A DNA stretch of 64,000 nucleotides, from the NCBI GenBank assembly GCA_024760905.1, contig CM045729.1, positions 78,574,050 to 78,638,049 on the forward strand, read 5' to 3'. A program made the position numbers and the translations under genes. Source of the stretch: Plotosus lineatus. Its lineage: Eukaryota; Chordata; Actinopteri; Siluriformes; Plotosidae. Numbering within the stretch: position 1 is the first letter of the stretch; every line of letters begins with the position of its first letter. Shown here piece by piece: positions 33,039-42,719 of the stretch. The notes under the pieces were generated by a model that did not search any database, was not told the origin of the DNA, and saw nothing but the letters and a program-made list of their open reading frames with translations.

Positions 33039-34094
33039 TGGAGCTGGTGCATACAGTGTCACAGTTGTAACTGGTGGAGACAGGATCACAGATAATCTTG
33101 GAGCTGGTGGAGACAGAGTCGCTGGTGCAGACAGGGTCAAAGGTAATCTTGGTGCCAGTGGTGACAGGGTCACAGGTAATCTTGGAGCTGGTGGGGACAG
33201 GATCACAGATAATCTTGGAGCTGGTGAGGACAGGATCACAGATAATCTTGGAGCTGGTGAGGACAGGATCACGGGTAATCTTGGAGCTGGTGAGGACAGG
33301 ATCACAGGTAATTTTGGAGCTGGTGAGGACAGGATCACAGATAATCTTGGAGCTGGTGAGGACAGGATCACGGGTAATCTTGGAGCTGGTGAGGACAGGA
33401 TCACAGGTAATTTTGGAGCTGGTGAGGACAGGATCACAGATAATCTTGGAGCTGGTGAGGATAGGATCACGGGTAATCTTGGAGCTGGTGAGGACAGGAT
33501 CAAAGGTAATCTTGGAGCTGGTGCAGACAGGATCACGGGTAATCTTGGAGCTGGTGAGGACAGGATCACGGGTTATCTTGGAGCTGGTCAGGACAGGATC
33601 ACAGGTAATTTTGGAGCTGGTGAGGACAGGATCACAGATAATCTTGGAGCTGGTGAGGACAGGATCACGGGTAATCTTGGAGCTGGTGAGGACAGGATCA
33701 CGGGTAATCTTGGAGCTGGTGAGGACAGGATCACGGGTAATCTTGGAGCTGGTGAGGACAGGCTCACGGGTAATCTTGGAGCTGGTGAGGACAGGATCAC
33801 GGGTTATCTTGGAGCTGGTGAGGACAGGATCACGGGTAATCTTGGAGCTGGTGAGGACAGCATCACGGGTAGTCTTGGAGCCGGTGAGGACAGAGTCGCT
33901 GGTGCAGACAGGGTCAAAGGTAATCTTGGTGCCAGTGGAGACAGGGTCACAGATAATCCTGGAGCTGGTGGGGACAGGATCACGGGTAATCTTGGAGCTG
34001 GTGAGGACAGGATCACGGGTAATCTTGGAGCTGGTGGAGACAGGGTCACAAGTAATCTTTGGACTGGTGCAGACAGAGTCACAGGTAGTGACAA
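33039..34094. repeat. 33-bp minisatellite, about 31 units
   Basis: Unit: GAGGACAGGATCACGGGTAA plus TCTTGGAGCTGGT. Because 33 is divisible by three, uninterrupted frames run through both strands: an 11-residue VRTGSRVILEL repeat on plus, SSPAPRLPVIL on minus. Variants (CAGATAATC, CAGGTAATT, GGGTTATC) are arranged in small higher-order blocks. No splice or start context supports a gene. Confidence 0.92.
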
Positions 34095-34695
34095 CATCAT
34101 CAATGAATCAACACTGGGGAGATGGTTTGCTGAGGTATAAATAGGAAGAGTATATGAAGAGCAGGTGTGTGAGGAGAGTTTGGGGGACAAGGCCACGCCC
34201 ATCAGCCTGGAGAGATACATGAAAAAACACAGGAAAACAAAACCCAGAACAGCTCCTCTAATGAAACATGCAGAATCACCACAGAACCTGCATATTAAAG
34301 AGGAGGAAATGGCACACAGGCCCTGAGTGACTTGTAAAATTAAACAGCCTTGCTGTTTCTCCTACACGCATGCCAACGCAGTGAATTAGGAAATACAGTA
34401 CGCAAGCCATGCTTGGTCCAGATAGACAAAGATTCAATATCTAAAATAGTCAAAGTGAGACAATATATGCTGATCATCTAAAAATAATGAATATACTGTA
34501 TTATACACATGCATATATATCATGCTCTATACGACACAGGAACAAGATAAGCAAATCAAATGCGATTTTTGTGGTTTACTCTTCTATTTTTAAAGCATGA
34601 CAATAATCAAACCACCTGCTTCATGTGATCTTCACAAACCATGAGTGTTTTTCAGCTGTTTCAATTTAAGCATCTTCCAAGAGAGAAAACAATTA
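34095..34695. other. Minisatellite right flank, no gene seen
   Basis: GACAAGGCCACGCCCATCAG and GGAAAACAAAACCCAGAACA follow the array. Beyond 34340 the sequence is AT-rich with nothing recognised. Confidence 0.4.
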
Positions 34696-34699
34696 TTAA

Positions 34700-35030
34700 C
34701 CCTTTAATGCCTGAATTATATTTCACTAGTCTTTCTGAATCAAAAAGGCCTAAGGCAACACATTTCTTGCAACAAAATTATAATAACACTAATAATAATA
34801 AGAAGAAGAAGAAGAAGAACATTCTCACAAATTTGTGAACAACACAATCCTGCATACTCAAGGTCGTCTCACAGCTGATTGAGGCATGTGGGACCAAGCT
34901 GTGTTGCATCAGACGATGCCACAACAAGTATAGAACACGTTCTGGACGGGGGCAGCAGCACTGAGGACAGCGCATAGTTATTAGCATTTTTTTGAAAGAA
35001 GACCATATCGTCCTGCTGGGCATGAAAGTG
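34700..35030 (-). mobile_element. piggyBac-like MITE with TTAA duplication, copy 2
   Basis: 331 bp flanked by TTAA at 34696-34699 and 35031-35034. Ends are CCCTTTAATGCC on the left and (reverse complement) CACTTTCATGCCCAGCAGGA on the right. On the minus strand it matches the plus-strand element at 12913. TTAA and CCCTTT ends are diagnostic of piggyBac. Non-coding. Confidence 0.88.
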
Positions 35031-35034
35031 TTAA

Positions 35035-35360
35035 ATGAGATGACGTATGATGGGGACAATCTGCATTATTTTGTATGATATAGAATTATTCGGTGAGGGA
35101 TTGTGATCACCGTTTGAGAATGAATAATTCTCTATCATACAAACACTGTATTCTAGAATTGTTTAATAATTCATTTAAAATATTTCAAGAGAGATAGTCA
35201 CATATGTCATGGCAAATAGCAATTATGCAATCGGTACTAAACTCATCCGATGGCCATGGTGCAATAAATCAGTTATATAATGGCAATTATGAAACACCAA
35301 GAATTATTGCATGACTTTTTACTAATCAGGGATGAGAAACCACACGAATATACACACACG

Positions 35361-35368
<8 letters not shown>
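35035..35368. other. No feature recognised
   Basis: AT-rich; short complementary words (GAATTATTC/GAATAATTC) are present but no clear element. Confidence 0.4.
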
Positions 35369-35424
<56 letters not shown>

Positions 35425-35450
35425 GAATGAAAAATAATGCAGGTTCTTGC

Positions 35451-35522
<72 letters not shown>

Positions 35523-35548
35523 GCAAGAACCTGCATTATTTTTCATTC

Positions 35549-35642
<94 letters not shown>
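35369..35642. repeat. Large AT-rich palindrome
   Basis: The order is (AT)n, then ACACGAATGAAAAATAATGC continuing AGGTTCTTGCCG, then (AT)n centred near 35487, then the exact reverse complement of that 32-bp arm, then (AT)n. The arm pair is perfect, giving a cruciform-capable palindrome of about 240 bp. The last part (35598-35642) is a further (TA)n with one GTA interruption. Confidence 0.95.
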
Positions 35643-35643
<1 letters not shown>

Positions 35644-35646
<3 letters not shown>

Positions 35647-35981
35647 CAGTGGTGGTCTAGTGGATAGGGCGCAGGATCGCTGATCCTAAGGTTAGGGGTT
35701 CGAGTCCCCACAGGGTTGTCACTGTCCACCCAGTGCAGCTAACTGGGTTATTAAAGGCGGGTCATATCTCTCACTGTCTGTGCTGTGAGGCATGTAAAAG
35801 AACAATTGCTAACTTTTATAAAGAGTAGCTGCAAAGCCATCAGCGTGTTTCTGTCCCTTGCTAAAGGGTTGTGACAGGAAGGGCATCCAACATAAAAACA
35901 ATCTATGCCAAATCAAATGTGCGAATCAGATGATTCGCTGTGGCGACTCCTTAGAAAGGGAAAAAGCCGAAAGGAAAAGAA

Positions 35982-35984
<3 letters not shown>
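35644..35984 (+). mobile_element. SINE-A' (RTE-tailed), plus strand
   Basis: Starts GGGCAGTGGTGGTCTAGTGG and continues through GTTGTGACAGGAAGGGCATC to GATGATTCGCTGTGGCGACT and GCCGAAAGGAAAAGAAG. It lies between the palindrome and a (TA)n tract at 35985-36057. Confidence 0.93.

Positions 35985-36057
<73 letters not shown>
35985..36057. repeat. (TA)n microsatellite
   Basis: Expanded directly from the SINE-A' tail. Confidence 0.97.
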
Positions 36058-36060
<3 letters not shown>

Positions 36061-36100
36061 ATATTGATGTATATGATATATATGATATATGTATACAGTA

Positions 36101-36948
36101 CAGGGATCCCTCACAACTCCGTGCTTCAATTCATGTGGCTTCAGTGCATCGTGTTTTTTTTGTTTTTTTTTAAAATATTAATGGAATTAAAAAGTAAGGA
36201 AATTAAGGAAGAATAGTGGGAAAAGTGAAGGAAAATGCCACAAAAATGGTAAATTATGCAAAAAAAAAAACCAAAAAACAAAAAAAATCCCTAAAGCAAT
36301 ACAAAACAAAAAACAATCCAAAACCCCCCAGCAAACCTAGTTACATTGTTGGGAGGTGCGCATCTGAGTGCATGCTCGCTCATCTGTATGTGTGTGTATT
36401 TATATTTTATTTGCATCTTATACATTATTTTTTAATGTTTAATTGTAATTACAAGCATTTATAGCATTGAATATGTATTTATTGATATTATATACACATA
36501 TACATATATGTATTGGTGCTGGATCGCTGATCCTATGGTTGGGGATTCGAGTCCCACTCTCCACAAGGTTGTCACTGTCACCCCCAGTGCAGCTAACTGG
36601 GTTATCAAAGGCCAGCCATGTCTCTCACTGTCTATGGTGAGCGGTTCATGTAAAAGAACCATTGCTGACTTTCGTAAAAAGAGTTGCCATCAGCGTGTTT
36701 CTGTCCCTTGCTAAAGGGTTGTGTCAGGAAGGGCATCCAATGTAAGAACCTATGCCAAATCAAATGTGCGAATCATTCGCTGTGGTGACCCCTGATAAAG
36801 GGAAAAAGCCAAAAGGAAATCTCAAACATATAAGTATACGTCAGTTGGGAAGGAGAGTGGGGGATGGGGGCGGTGATCGTACTTCACAGAATTAGTGGTC
36901 GTGGGGGGATCTCGGTCCCAATTAACTGCGGAAAGTAAGGGATCCCTG
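36101..36948 (+). mobile_element. TA-flanked MITE (CAGGGATCCCTC), carrying a SINE
   Basis: TA at 36099-36100 and 36949-36950. Left end CAGGGATCCCTCACAACTCC; right end (reverse complement) CAGGGATCCCTTACTTTCCG. The interior is shared with 16455 and 63229. The SINE-A' at 36514-36822 splits it, so both termini survive around the insert. Confidence 0.88.
36514..36822 (+). mobile_element. SINE-A' inserted in a MITE
   Basis: 5'-truncated: it begins within the head at GGTGCTGGATCGCTGATCC, lacking the A box. The tail reads GAATCATTCGCTGTGGTGAC and GCCAAAAGGAAAT. It is younger than the surrounding MITE. Confidence 0.9.
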
Positions 36949-37112
36949 TAAATATATATATATACAGTGGTATGAAAAAGTATCTGAACCTTTTGGAATT
37001 TCTCACATTTCTGCATAAAATCACCTCAAATGTGATCTGATCTTTGTCAAAATCACACAGATGAAAAAACAGTGTCTGCTTTCACTAAAACCACCCAAAC
37101 ATTTACAGGTTT

Positions 37113-38433
37113 TCATATTTTAATGAGGATAGCATGCAAACAATGACAGAAGGGGGAGGAATAAGTAACTGAACCATCACATTTAATATTTTGTGCCCCC
37201 CCCCCCCCTTTGGCAGCAATAACTCCAACCAGACGCTTCCTGTAGTTGCAGATCAGTCTGGCACATCGATCAGAACTAATCTTGGCCCATTCTTCTTTAC
37301 AAAACTGCTGTAGTTCAGTCAGATTCCTGGGATGTCTGGCATGAATCGCTGTCTTCAGGTCATGCCACAGCATCTCAATGGGGTTCAAGTCTGGACTTTG
37401 ACTTGGCCACTCCAGAAGGTGTATTTTGTTCTTCTGAAACCATTCTGAAGTTGATTTACTTCTGTGTTTTCGATCATTGTCTTGTTGCAACATCCATCCT
37501 CTTTTTAGCTTCAACTGTCTGACAGACGGCCTCAGGTTTTCCTGCAAAACATCCTGATAAACTTTTGAATTCATTTTTCCATTAATGATTGCAAGTTGTC
37601 CAGGCTCGAGGCAGCAAAACAGCCCCGAACCATGATGCACCCACCCTTCAGCATGCTTCACGGTGGGGATGAGGTGTTGATGTTGGTGAGCTGTTCCATT
37701 TTTCCTCCACACATGACGATATTGGTAATAGGATGCTGAGGCTGGAACTACCAGGCAAAAGGCCTAGAGGAAGACCAAAGAGACGATTCATGGATGTGGT
37801 GAAGGAGGACATGAAGGTCGTTGGTGTAAGAGAAGAAGATGCAAAGGATAGGGTGAGATGGAGGCAGATGATTCGCTGTGGCGACCCCTGAAGGGAAAAG
37901 CCGAAAGGAAAAGAAGAAGAGGAAGAAGACATGACGTTGTATGTTCCTCCCAAACAATTCAACTTTGGTTTCATCAGTCCACAAAATATTTTGCCAAAAC
38001 TTCTGTGGACTGTCTAAGTGCCTTTTTTCGAACATTAAACGAGCAACAATGTTTTTTTAGACAGCAGTGGCGTCCTCCTTGGAGTCCTCCCATGAACACC
38101 ATTCTTGGCCATTGTTTTACAAATAGTTGATGTGTGCACAGAGATATTGGACTGTGCCAGTGATTTCTGTAAGTCTTTAGCAGACACTCTAGGGTTTTTT
38201 TTTTTTACCTCTCTGAGTATTCTGCGCTGAACTCTTGGCGTCATCTTTGGTGGACGGCCACTTCTTGGGAGAGAAGCAACGGTGCCAAACTCTCTCCATT
38301 TGTAGACAACTTCTCTGACTGTCGATTGATGAATATCCAGACTTTTAGAGATGGTTTTGTATCCTTTCCCTGCTTTATACAAATCAACAATTCTTGATCG
38401 CAGGTCTTCAGACAGCTCTTTTGAGCGAGCCAT
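37113..38433 (-). pseudogene. Tc1-family DD34E transposase, frameshifted and interrupted
   Basis: It starts MARSKELSEDLRSRIVDLYK at 38433. The N-terminus has paired helix-turn-helix segments (GKGYKTISKSLDIHQSTVRE and GRPPKMTPRVQRRILREV). Catalytic signatures are WTDETKVELFG (first D), QQDNDRKHRSK (second D) and [15 protein letters not shown] (E), with 34 residues between the second D and E. The protein is broken by a one-base deletion at about 38040-38045 and by a 210-bp RTE insertion (37719-37928). It would otherwise be close to the usual 340-residue length, and it is inactive. Confidence 0.93.
37719..37928 (+). mobile_element. RTE LINE 3' fragment inserted in Tc1
   Basis: Flanked by ACATGACG at 37711-37718 and 37929-37936. 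The plus strand encodes RMLRLELPGKRPRGRPKRRF, then DVVKEDMKVVGVREEDAKDR and WRQMIRCGDP followed by a stop. It ends GCCGAAAGGAAAAGAAGAAG. Little diverged, so relatively recent. Confidence 0.9.
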
Positions 38434-38584
38434 GGTGCACATCAGACAATGCTTCTCATCAAGACAATTCTTACCAGGTGTGTGTTTTATAGTGGGCAGG
38501 GCAGCTTTAAGCCACTCATCAGTGATTGGGCACACACCTGACTCCTCAACCGCATGCCTGATCATTGCGGTGCAACACACAAAC

Positions 38585-39340
38585 ACACACACAAACACAC
38601 ACAACCCAACCATTTACACTCATATTTACAGCTAGGGGCAATTTGGAATGTCTGAGGAAACCGGTGTACCCGGAAAAAAGATACGCAAGTCTGGGAATGA
38701 ACTTACCAACTTTATACACCAAACCTGGTACACAGCTTTTTTTGCTGTGATGTGCTAGCCACTATTTCCTGCGGTGTTAACATAGACCCAAAGAACCATT
38801 CACATTCACCCCAATGTACAATTTCAAGTAATCATTCATTTTCTAAGCCGCTTTATCCTGATTAGGGTCATAGGGAGGCTGGTGCTCATCTCAACCGACT
38901 CCGGGTGAGGGTAGGGTACACCCTGGACAGCTTGCCAGGCCATCGTTTACACAACCATTCACGCTTACACTAACACCTAGGGGCGAATTGGAATAGCCAA
39001 TTGGTCTACTGTGTATGCTTTAGGACTGTGGGAGGAAACCTGAGTACCCGGAGTAAACCCATGCAAACATGGGGAGAACATGCAAACTCCACACAGAAAT
39101 GCTGAGCTGGGAATCAAACCCAGGCAGGATGTGCTAACCACTACGCCACCGTGCCTCTTTCAAGTAATCAGTTGACCCAATTTGATGCCTTTCGTTGGAC
39201 TGTGGGAGGGAAAAAACCCATGCAAACATATAGAATATGCTAATAAACTGCAAACTCTAAACAAGAACCGCCTTGTTCGCTGTGAGATTCAACCTCAAAA
39301 CCTACGTTCTGTAAAGCTAACCACTGAGTCACTTTGCAAC
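38585..39340 (-). mobile_element. Older SINE-B copies split by a younger SINE-B
   Basis: Outer minus-strand SINE-B pieces lie on both sides (38600-38834 and 39171-39340) of a complete SINE-B. TTTCAAGTAATCA is duplicated at 38822-38834 and 39158-39170. The left piece includes a partial second head (GTGCTAGCCACTATTTCC), suggesting two old copies. Confidence 0.8.
38835..39157 (-). mobile_element. SINE-B nested in SINE-B, 13-bp TSD
   Basis: Complete young copy: tail ATTCATTTTCTAAGCCGC at the left, head complement CCACTACGCCACCGTGCC at the right. Subfamily difference from the host copy is visible throughout the body. Confidence 0.92.
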
Positions 39341-40968
39341 CCATTGTGCAACATCATAATACAATCCCAGGGCATGTCAAGAAAAGAAAAGAAAGGAATC
39401 ACAGTAGTTACAGCGTGTCTGTTTTTAAAATATTTATGCTCTCTTGGCACTTTTATGACAAAAAAAAAAAAAAACTTATGGCTGCGTCCTTTTTTGAACA
39501 ATGTGTGTGTTATAATGTTGATAAAGAAGGGGGCATGAACCGATAGTGATAATGACATATAATGGTTTATAGTCTTTTATAAGGATTAATTCACCTTATC
39601 AAAGAAACATTAAAGGAGGATCTAATGTGCAACATTTCTCTTCATTTTGAATTTTCGAGCAAGTTTCCTTATCATTAACCCTAATAGCCATGTGATTAAA
39701 ACAGTAATGAGACTTACCTAATGAAACCAATCGAATCAAGAACCAAAGAGATCAATTATGGTGCTTATAGTATAGGGGGGTTTTCCTACCATGTACCAAA
39801 AGCTTTAATGTTCCTGAAGAGAGCAGTGTGCAATGCGATTTACTGGTTCTCGGCTCCTTGAACTGGAAGGGGCGGAAAGAGTAGCTGCTGAGGAGCCAAG
39901 GGCTCAATTTTCAGACGAGGGTCATGTTGACGTTGACCTCATCTCTGTAACTGCGTTGCCTTCTAAACAGATCTCGTCCTTGAAAGAATACTTAAGCTAT
40001 TTAGTCTGACCACACAGAATAGCCACTTAAATATTTAACTGTTCACCGCTACTGGGTTTCATGGATTTTTGCACCTGACCAACAGTTTGGTAGTGAACCC
40101 AGCATTGTCGGAGGCATGGATTCTGTTCAGGACACTGAGATATTTGGTGAGATGATCGCTGGCACATTCAAAACGTGAAGAAGTTCTCTTGTTTTGTGTG
40201 AGAATGGAAAGAATAAACAGAATGCAATAACCCAATGCCCCCAAAAAAGGCGATTTGCAGAAGTTAAAATAGTCCTGCAATGGTCTGGTGAGCTGTTCAG
40301 GGTGTGCCCCCACATTCGCACAGCTGAAATAGGATACAGCCTCGCCGTGTCCTTAATAGGAGTAAAAATAGGAAACATGAGCAACTGTAAGGAGCCCTGT
40401 GACCTCCACAAGGGCCAAATTGTGATGGTTAAAGGACTTGGTCTGATACGCTCCAGAATGGAAGGTCTTGTGGGGTGTTCCTGGTTTGTAGGGGTAAGTA
40501 CTGATCAAATGTGGTAAAATGAAGGACAACCAATGAACCGGTAAGACTATCATGTCTGCCCAAGGCTTACTGAGGAATGTGGGGAGTGAAGGCTAGTACA
40601 TCTGGTCTGATCCCACAGAAGAGCTGCTGTAGCATGAGCTGCTGGAACTGCTACGAGTAGATCGAAGAGAAAGGAGTCAGAACACAGTGCACTGCAGATT
40701 ACTGGGTATGGGAGTGCAGAGATACAAATCAGTCAGGTAGTGTTAATTTTACGGCTGATCCGTGAATGCACTGGTGGTCTTTATCTGCTGCACAATCAAA
40801 GTAATTCATGTTGGAGGTCCTTATAAAACAGGACTTGGTGGACAACAACAACAAAAAATGACTGTTTCGGCCTGAGTCCCTGAAGAATTGCAATCGACCC
40901 AGTCCAGTTTACTATTATGCTATAAAACCTCCACTTTCATAACATAACATGATGCAATAGTCTGACAT
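39341..40968. other. Mostly unique DNA; SINE remnant at 40276-40372
   Basis: No gene found. A weak SINE tail-side remnant (GCAATGGTCTGGTGAGCTGT, then GATACAGCCTCGCCGTGTCC) lies on the plus strand at 40276-40372. Elsewhere nothing is recognised. Confidence 0.4.
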
Positions 40969-41226
40969 GTTGGCACAGCAGGTGCCTCCAAGCTTCAGAA
41001 TTTCACATGTTCTCCACTTTCATCCAACCTTCCAACGCCATGCCAGAAGATGGATTAGCATGTCTGCATACACACTTTATGTGAATGAGTGTAAGCCAAT
41101 GTGTATGTGATGTTGTCTGGTGCTCCAGTCACAGTTTATTTCCTGACTTGCTCCCAGTTTTCCTGGGACACGATCCAGAGTTCACGCCAACCCTGACCAG
41201 GATAATGTGGTTGCTGAAGATAAACA
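40969..41226 (+). mobile_element. Very old SINE-B-like relic
   Basis: Only order and scattered words remain: GTTGGCACAGCAGGTGCCTC head-like, CACATGTTCTCC, then CCCTGACCAGGATAATGTGG tail-like. Confidence 0.45.
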
Positions 41227-41545
41227 ACCCGTCTCACTGTTAATCGGCATTCACACAGGAAGCAACAAGACACAATGTCAATGATAATCAATGAAGTGAG
41301 CAATGAAGGGAGAACTTTTATCAAGTGGGGAGGCACACATTCAGCTGAACTGAACTTTCAAGCACTTACCAATCAGAGCTTAAAGATACTGTTGATTAAC
41401 AGATGCTGCCAAACACTGAGTTCCCCAAAAACGTTTTCCTGTTCGCTTTGATGGACTGTTTAAAATACTGGCAAAGCGACCTAAATATCACTCGGCACTT
41501 CCTGTATGAATGCAGTTTTAGTCGATTGTAATTACTAAATAATTC
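41227..41545. other. No feature recognised
   Basis: Nothing recognised on either strand. Confidence 0.4.
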
Positions 41546-42180
41546 TGTCACTTCCTCATTCATTTGCCAAGCCGCTTCCTAATTGGGATCGCAGGAAGGC
41601 TGGTGCCCCATCTCAGCCAACCCTGGCCGAATGCAGTGGTCAACTCGCCAGACCATAACAGGTTCACACACAACTATTTGCACTCACACCTAGGGACCCT
41701 AGGCAGTCAGTTAGCCTAATATGCATATCTTTGAGCTATGGGAAGAAACCAGGGCACCGATGCAAGCACATGGTAAAGTAAGGTAAAGTCCGTGGGCTTT
41801 TTACACCCGAGCCATGGTGGCTCATCAAGCCCCAGTTTCTGTGTGAAGCAGCCAGGAGTTCAACTCCTCCCGGATGGGACGCTAGTCCATCGCAGGTTAC
41901 CTTCCCAGTATATTTTCACTGGTACCCATTTATACTGCTGGGTGAACAGAGGCACACTTGTGGTTAAGACCTTGCCCAGGGGTCTTAGCACAGTGAGGGT
42001 CTCAGTGGGATTTGAACTCATGACCGCCCGATCATGATCGCAGCACCCTAACCACTACACCACCGGCCCCATGCAAGCACATGACGAACAGGTAAACTCC
42101 ACACAGAAATGCCCCAAGCCTAGGACTCGAACCCAGGACCTTCTTGCAGTGAGCTGGAAAAGCTAACCATTTTAGGATTG
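41546..42180 (-). mobile_element. SINE-B interrupted by SINE-C
   Basis: Minus SINE-B split at ATGCAAGCACATG, which is duplicated at 41760-41772 and 42071-42083. The right remnant carries AACTCCACACAGAAATGCCC and the head complement GGACCTTCTTGCAGTGAG. Confidence 0.9.
41773..42070 (-). mobile_element. SINE-C, complete, 13-bp TSD
   Basis: 298 bp. On the minus strand it begins GGGGCCGGTGGTGTAGTGGT (A-box-like), has a GAGTTCAAATCCC B box, then CCCCTGGGCAAGGTCTTAAC and AGTATAAATGGGTACCAGTG. It ends with TTTACCTTACTTTAC. A third tRNA-derived SINE family, unrelated to A and B beyond its promoter. Confidence 0.9.
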
Positions 42181-42239
42181 TTTACATTAATATAATTTTT
42201 AAAATATATATATTTTAGCAGTACTACATTTAATAGCGG

Positions 42240-42375
42240 GTGGTCAAGAACAAGACAAGCTGTTCATACCCCAGCCTCACCTAGTGTCAGCTGGGCTGGG
42301 CGCCAGCCTCCCGGCGACCCTAATTAGGATTAGGCTCCTAACATAATGAACATAATGAACATAATGAAGTACAAG
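42240..42375 (+). mobile_element. 5'-truncated SINE tail
   Basis: Shared tail (TGGGCGCCAGCCTCCCGGCG, then CCTAATTAGGATTAGG) with an imperfect (AACATAATG)n end. Together with the next SINE it is bracketed by TACATTTAATAGC at 42227-42239 and 42707-42719. Confidence 0.82.
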
Positions 42376-42706
42376 CGGCAGTGGTGGTCTAGTGGTATAA
42401 GGCGTGTTTGGATCGCTGATCCAAAGGTTGGGGGTTCGAGTCCCACTCTCCACAAGGTTGTCACTGTCCCCCCCCAGTGCAGCTAACTGGGTTATCAAAG
42501 GCGGGCCATGTCTCTCACTGTCTATGGTGTGAGGCATGTAAAAGAACCATTGCTGACTTTCGTAAAGAGTAGCTGCAAAGCCGTCAGCGTGTTTCCGCCC
42601 TGTGATGGCCTGGCGAGCTGTCCAGGGTGTACTCTGCCTTTGCCCTGAGTTGGCTGGGATGGGCACCAGCCTCCCCGTGACCCTAATTAGAAAATGAATG
42701 AATGAA
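42376..42706 (+). mobile_element. SINE-A, near intact
   Basis: Head GGCAGTGGTGGTCTAGTGGT with a small insertion (AAGGCGTGTTT), B box GGTTCGAGTCCC, and tail shortened to CCTAATTAG-AAAATGAATGAATG. One of the least diverged SINE-A copies. Confidence 0.92.
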
Positions 42707-42719
42707 TACATTTAATAGC

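Larger units (their letters stand above)
36965..38572 (-). mobile_element. Tc1-like transposon, 5' end lost
   Basis: The 3'-side terminal inverted repeat begins CAGTGGTATGAAAAAGTATC right after TA (36963-36964). Transposase is on the minus strand. The opposite TIR is missing: sequence past about 38572 passes into (CA)-rich DNA and SINE-B. A RTE fragment sits inside. Confidence 0.92.

Noticed and set aside
33074..34144. 356-codon plus-strand frame with 11-residue repeats
   Set aside because: A 33-bp minisatellite stays open by arithmetic; the opposite strand is open too, and no signal peptide, splice site or flanking coding sequence is seen.
42412..42447. tRNA genes suggested by A/B boxes in SINE heads
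   Set aside because: Boxes are joined to SINE bodies and tails, copies are dispersed with TSDs, and the regions do not complete a tRNA cloverleaf by eye.
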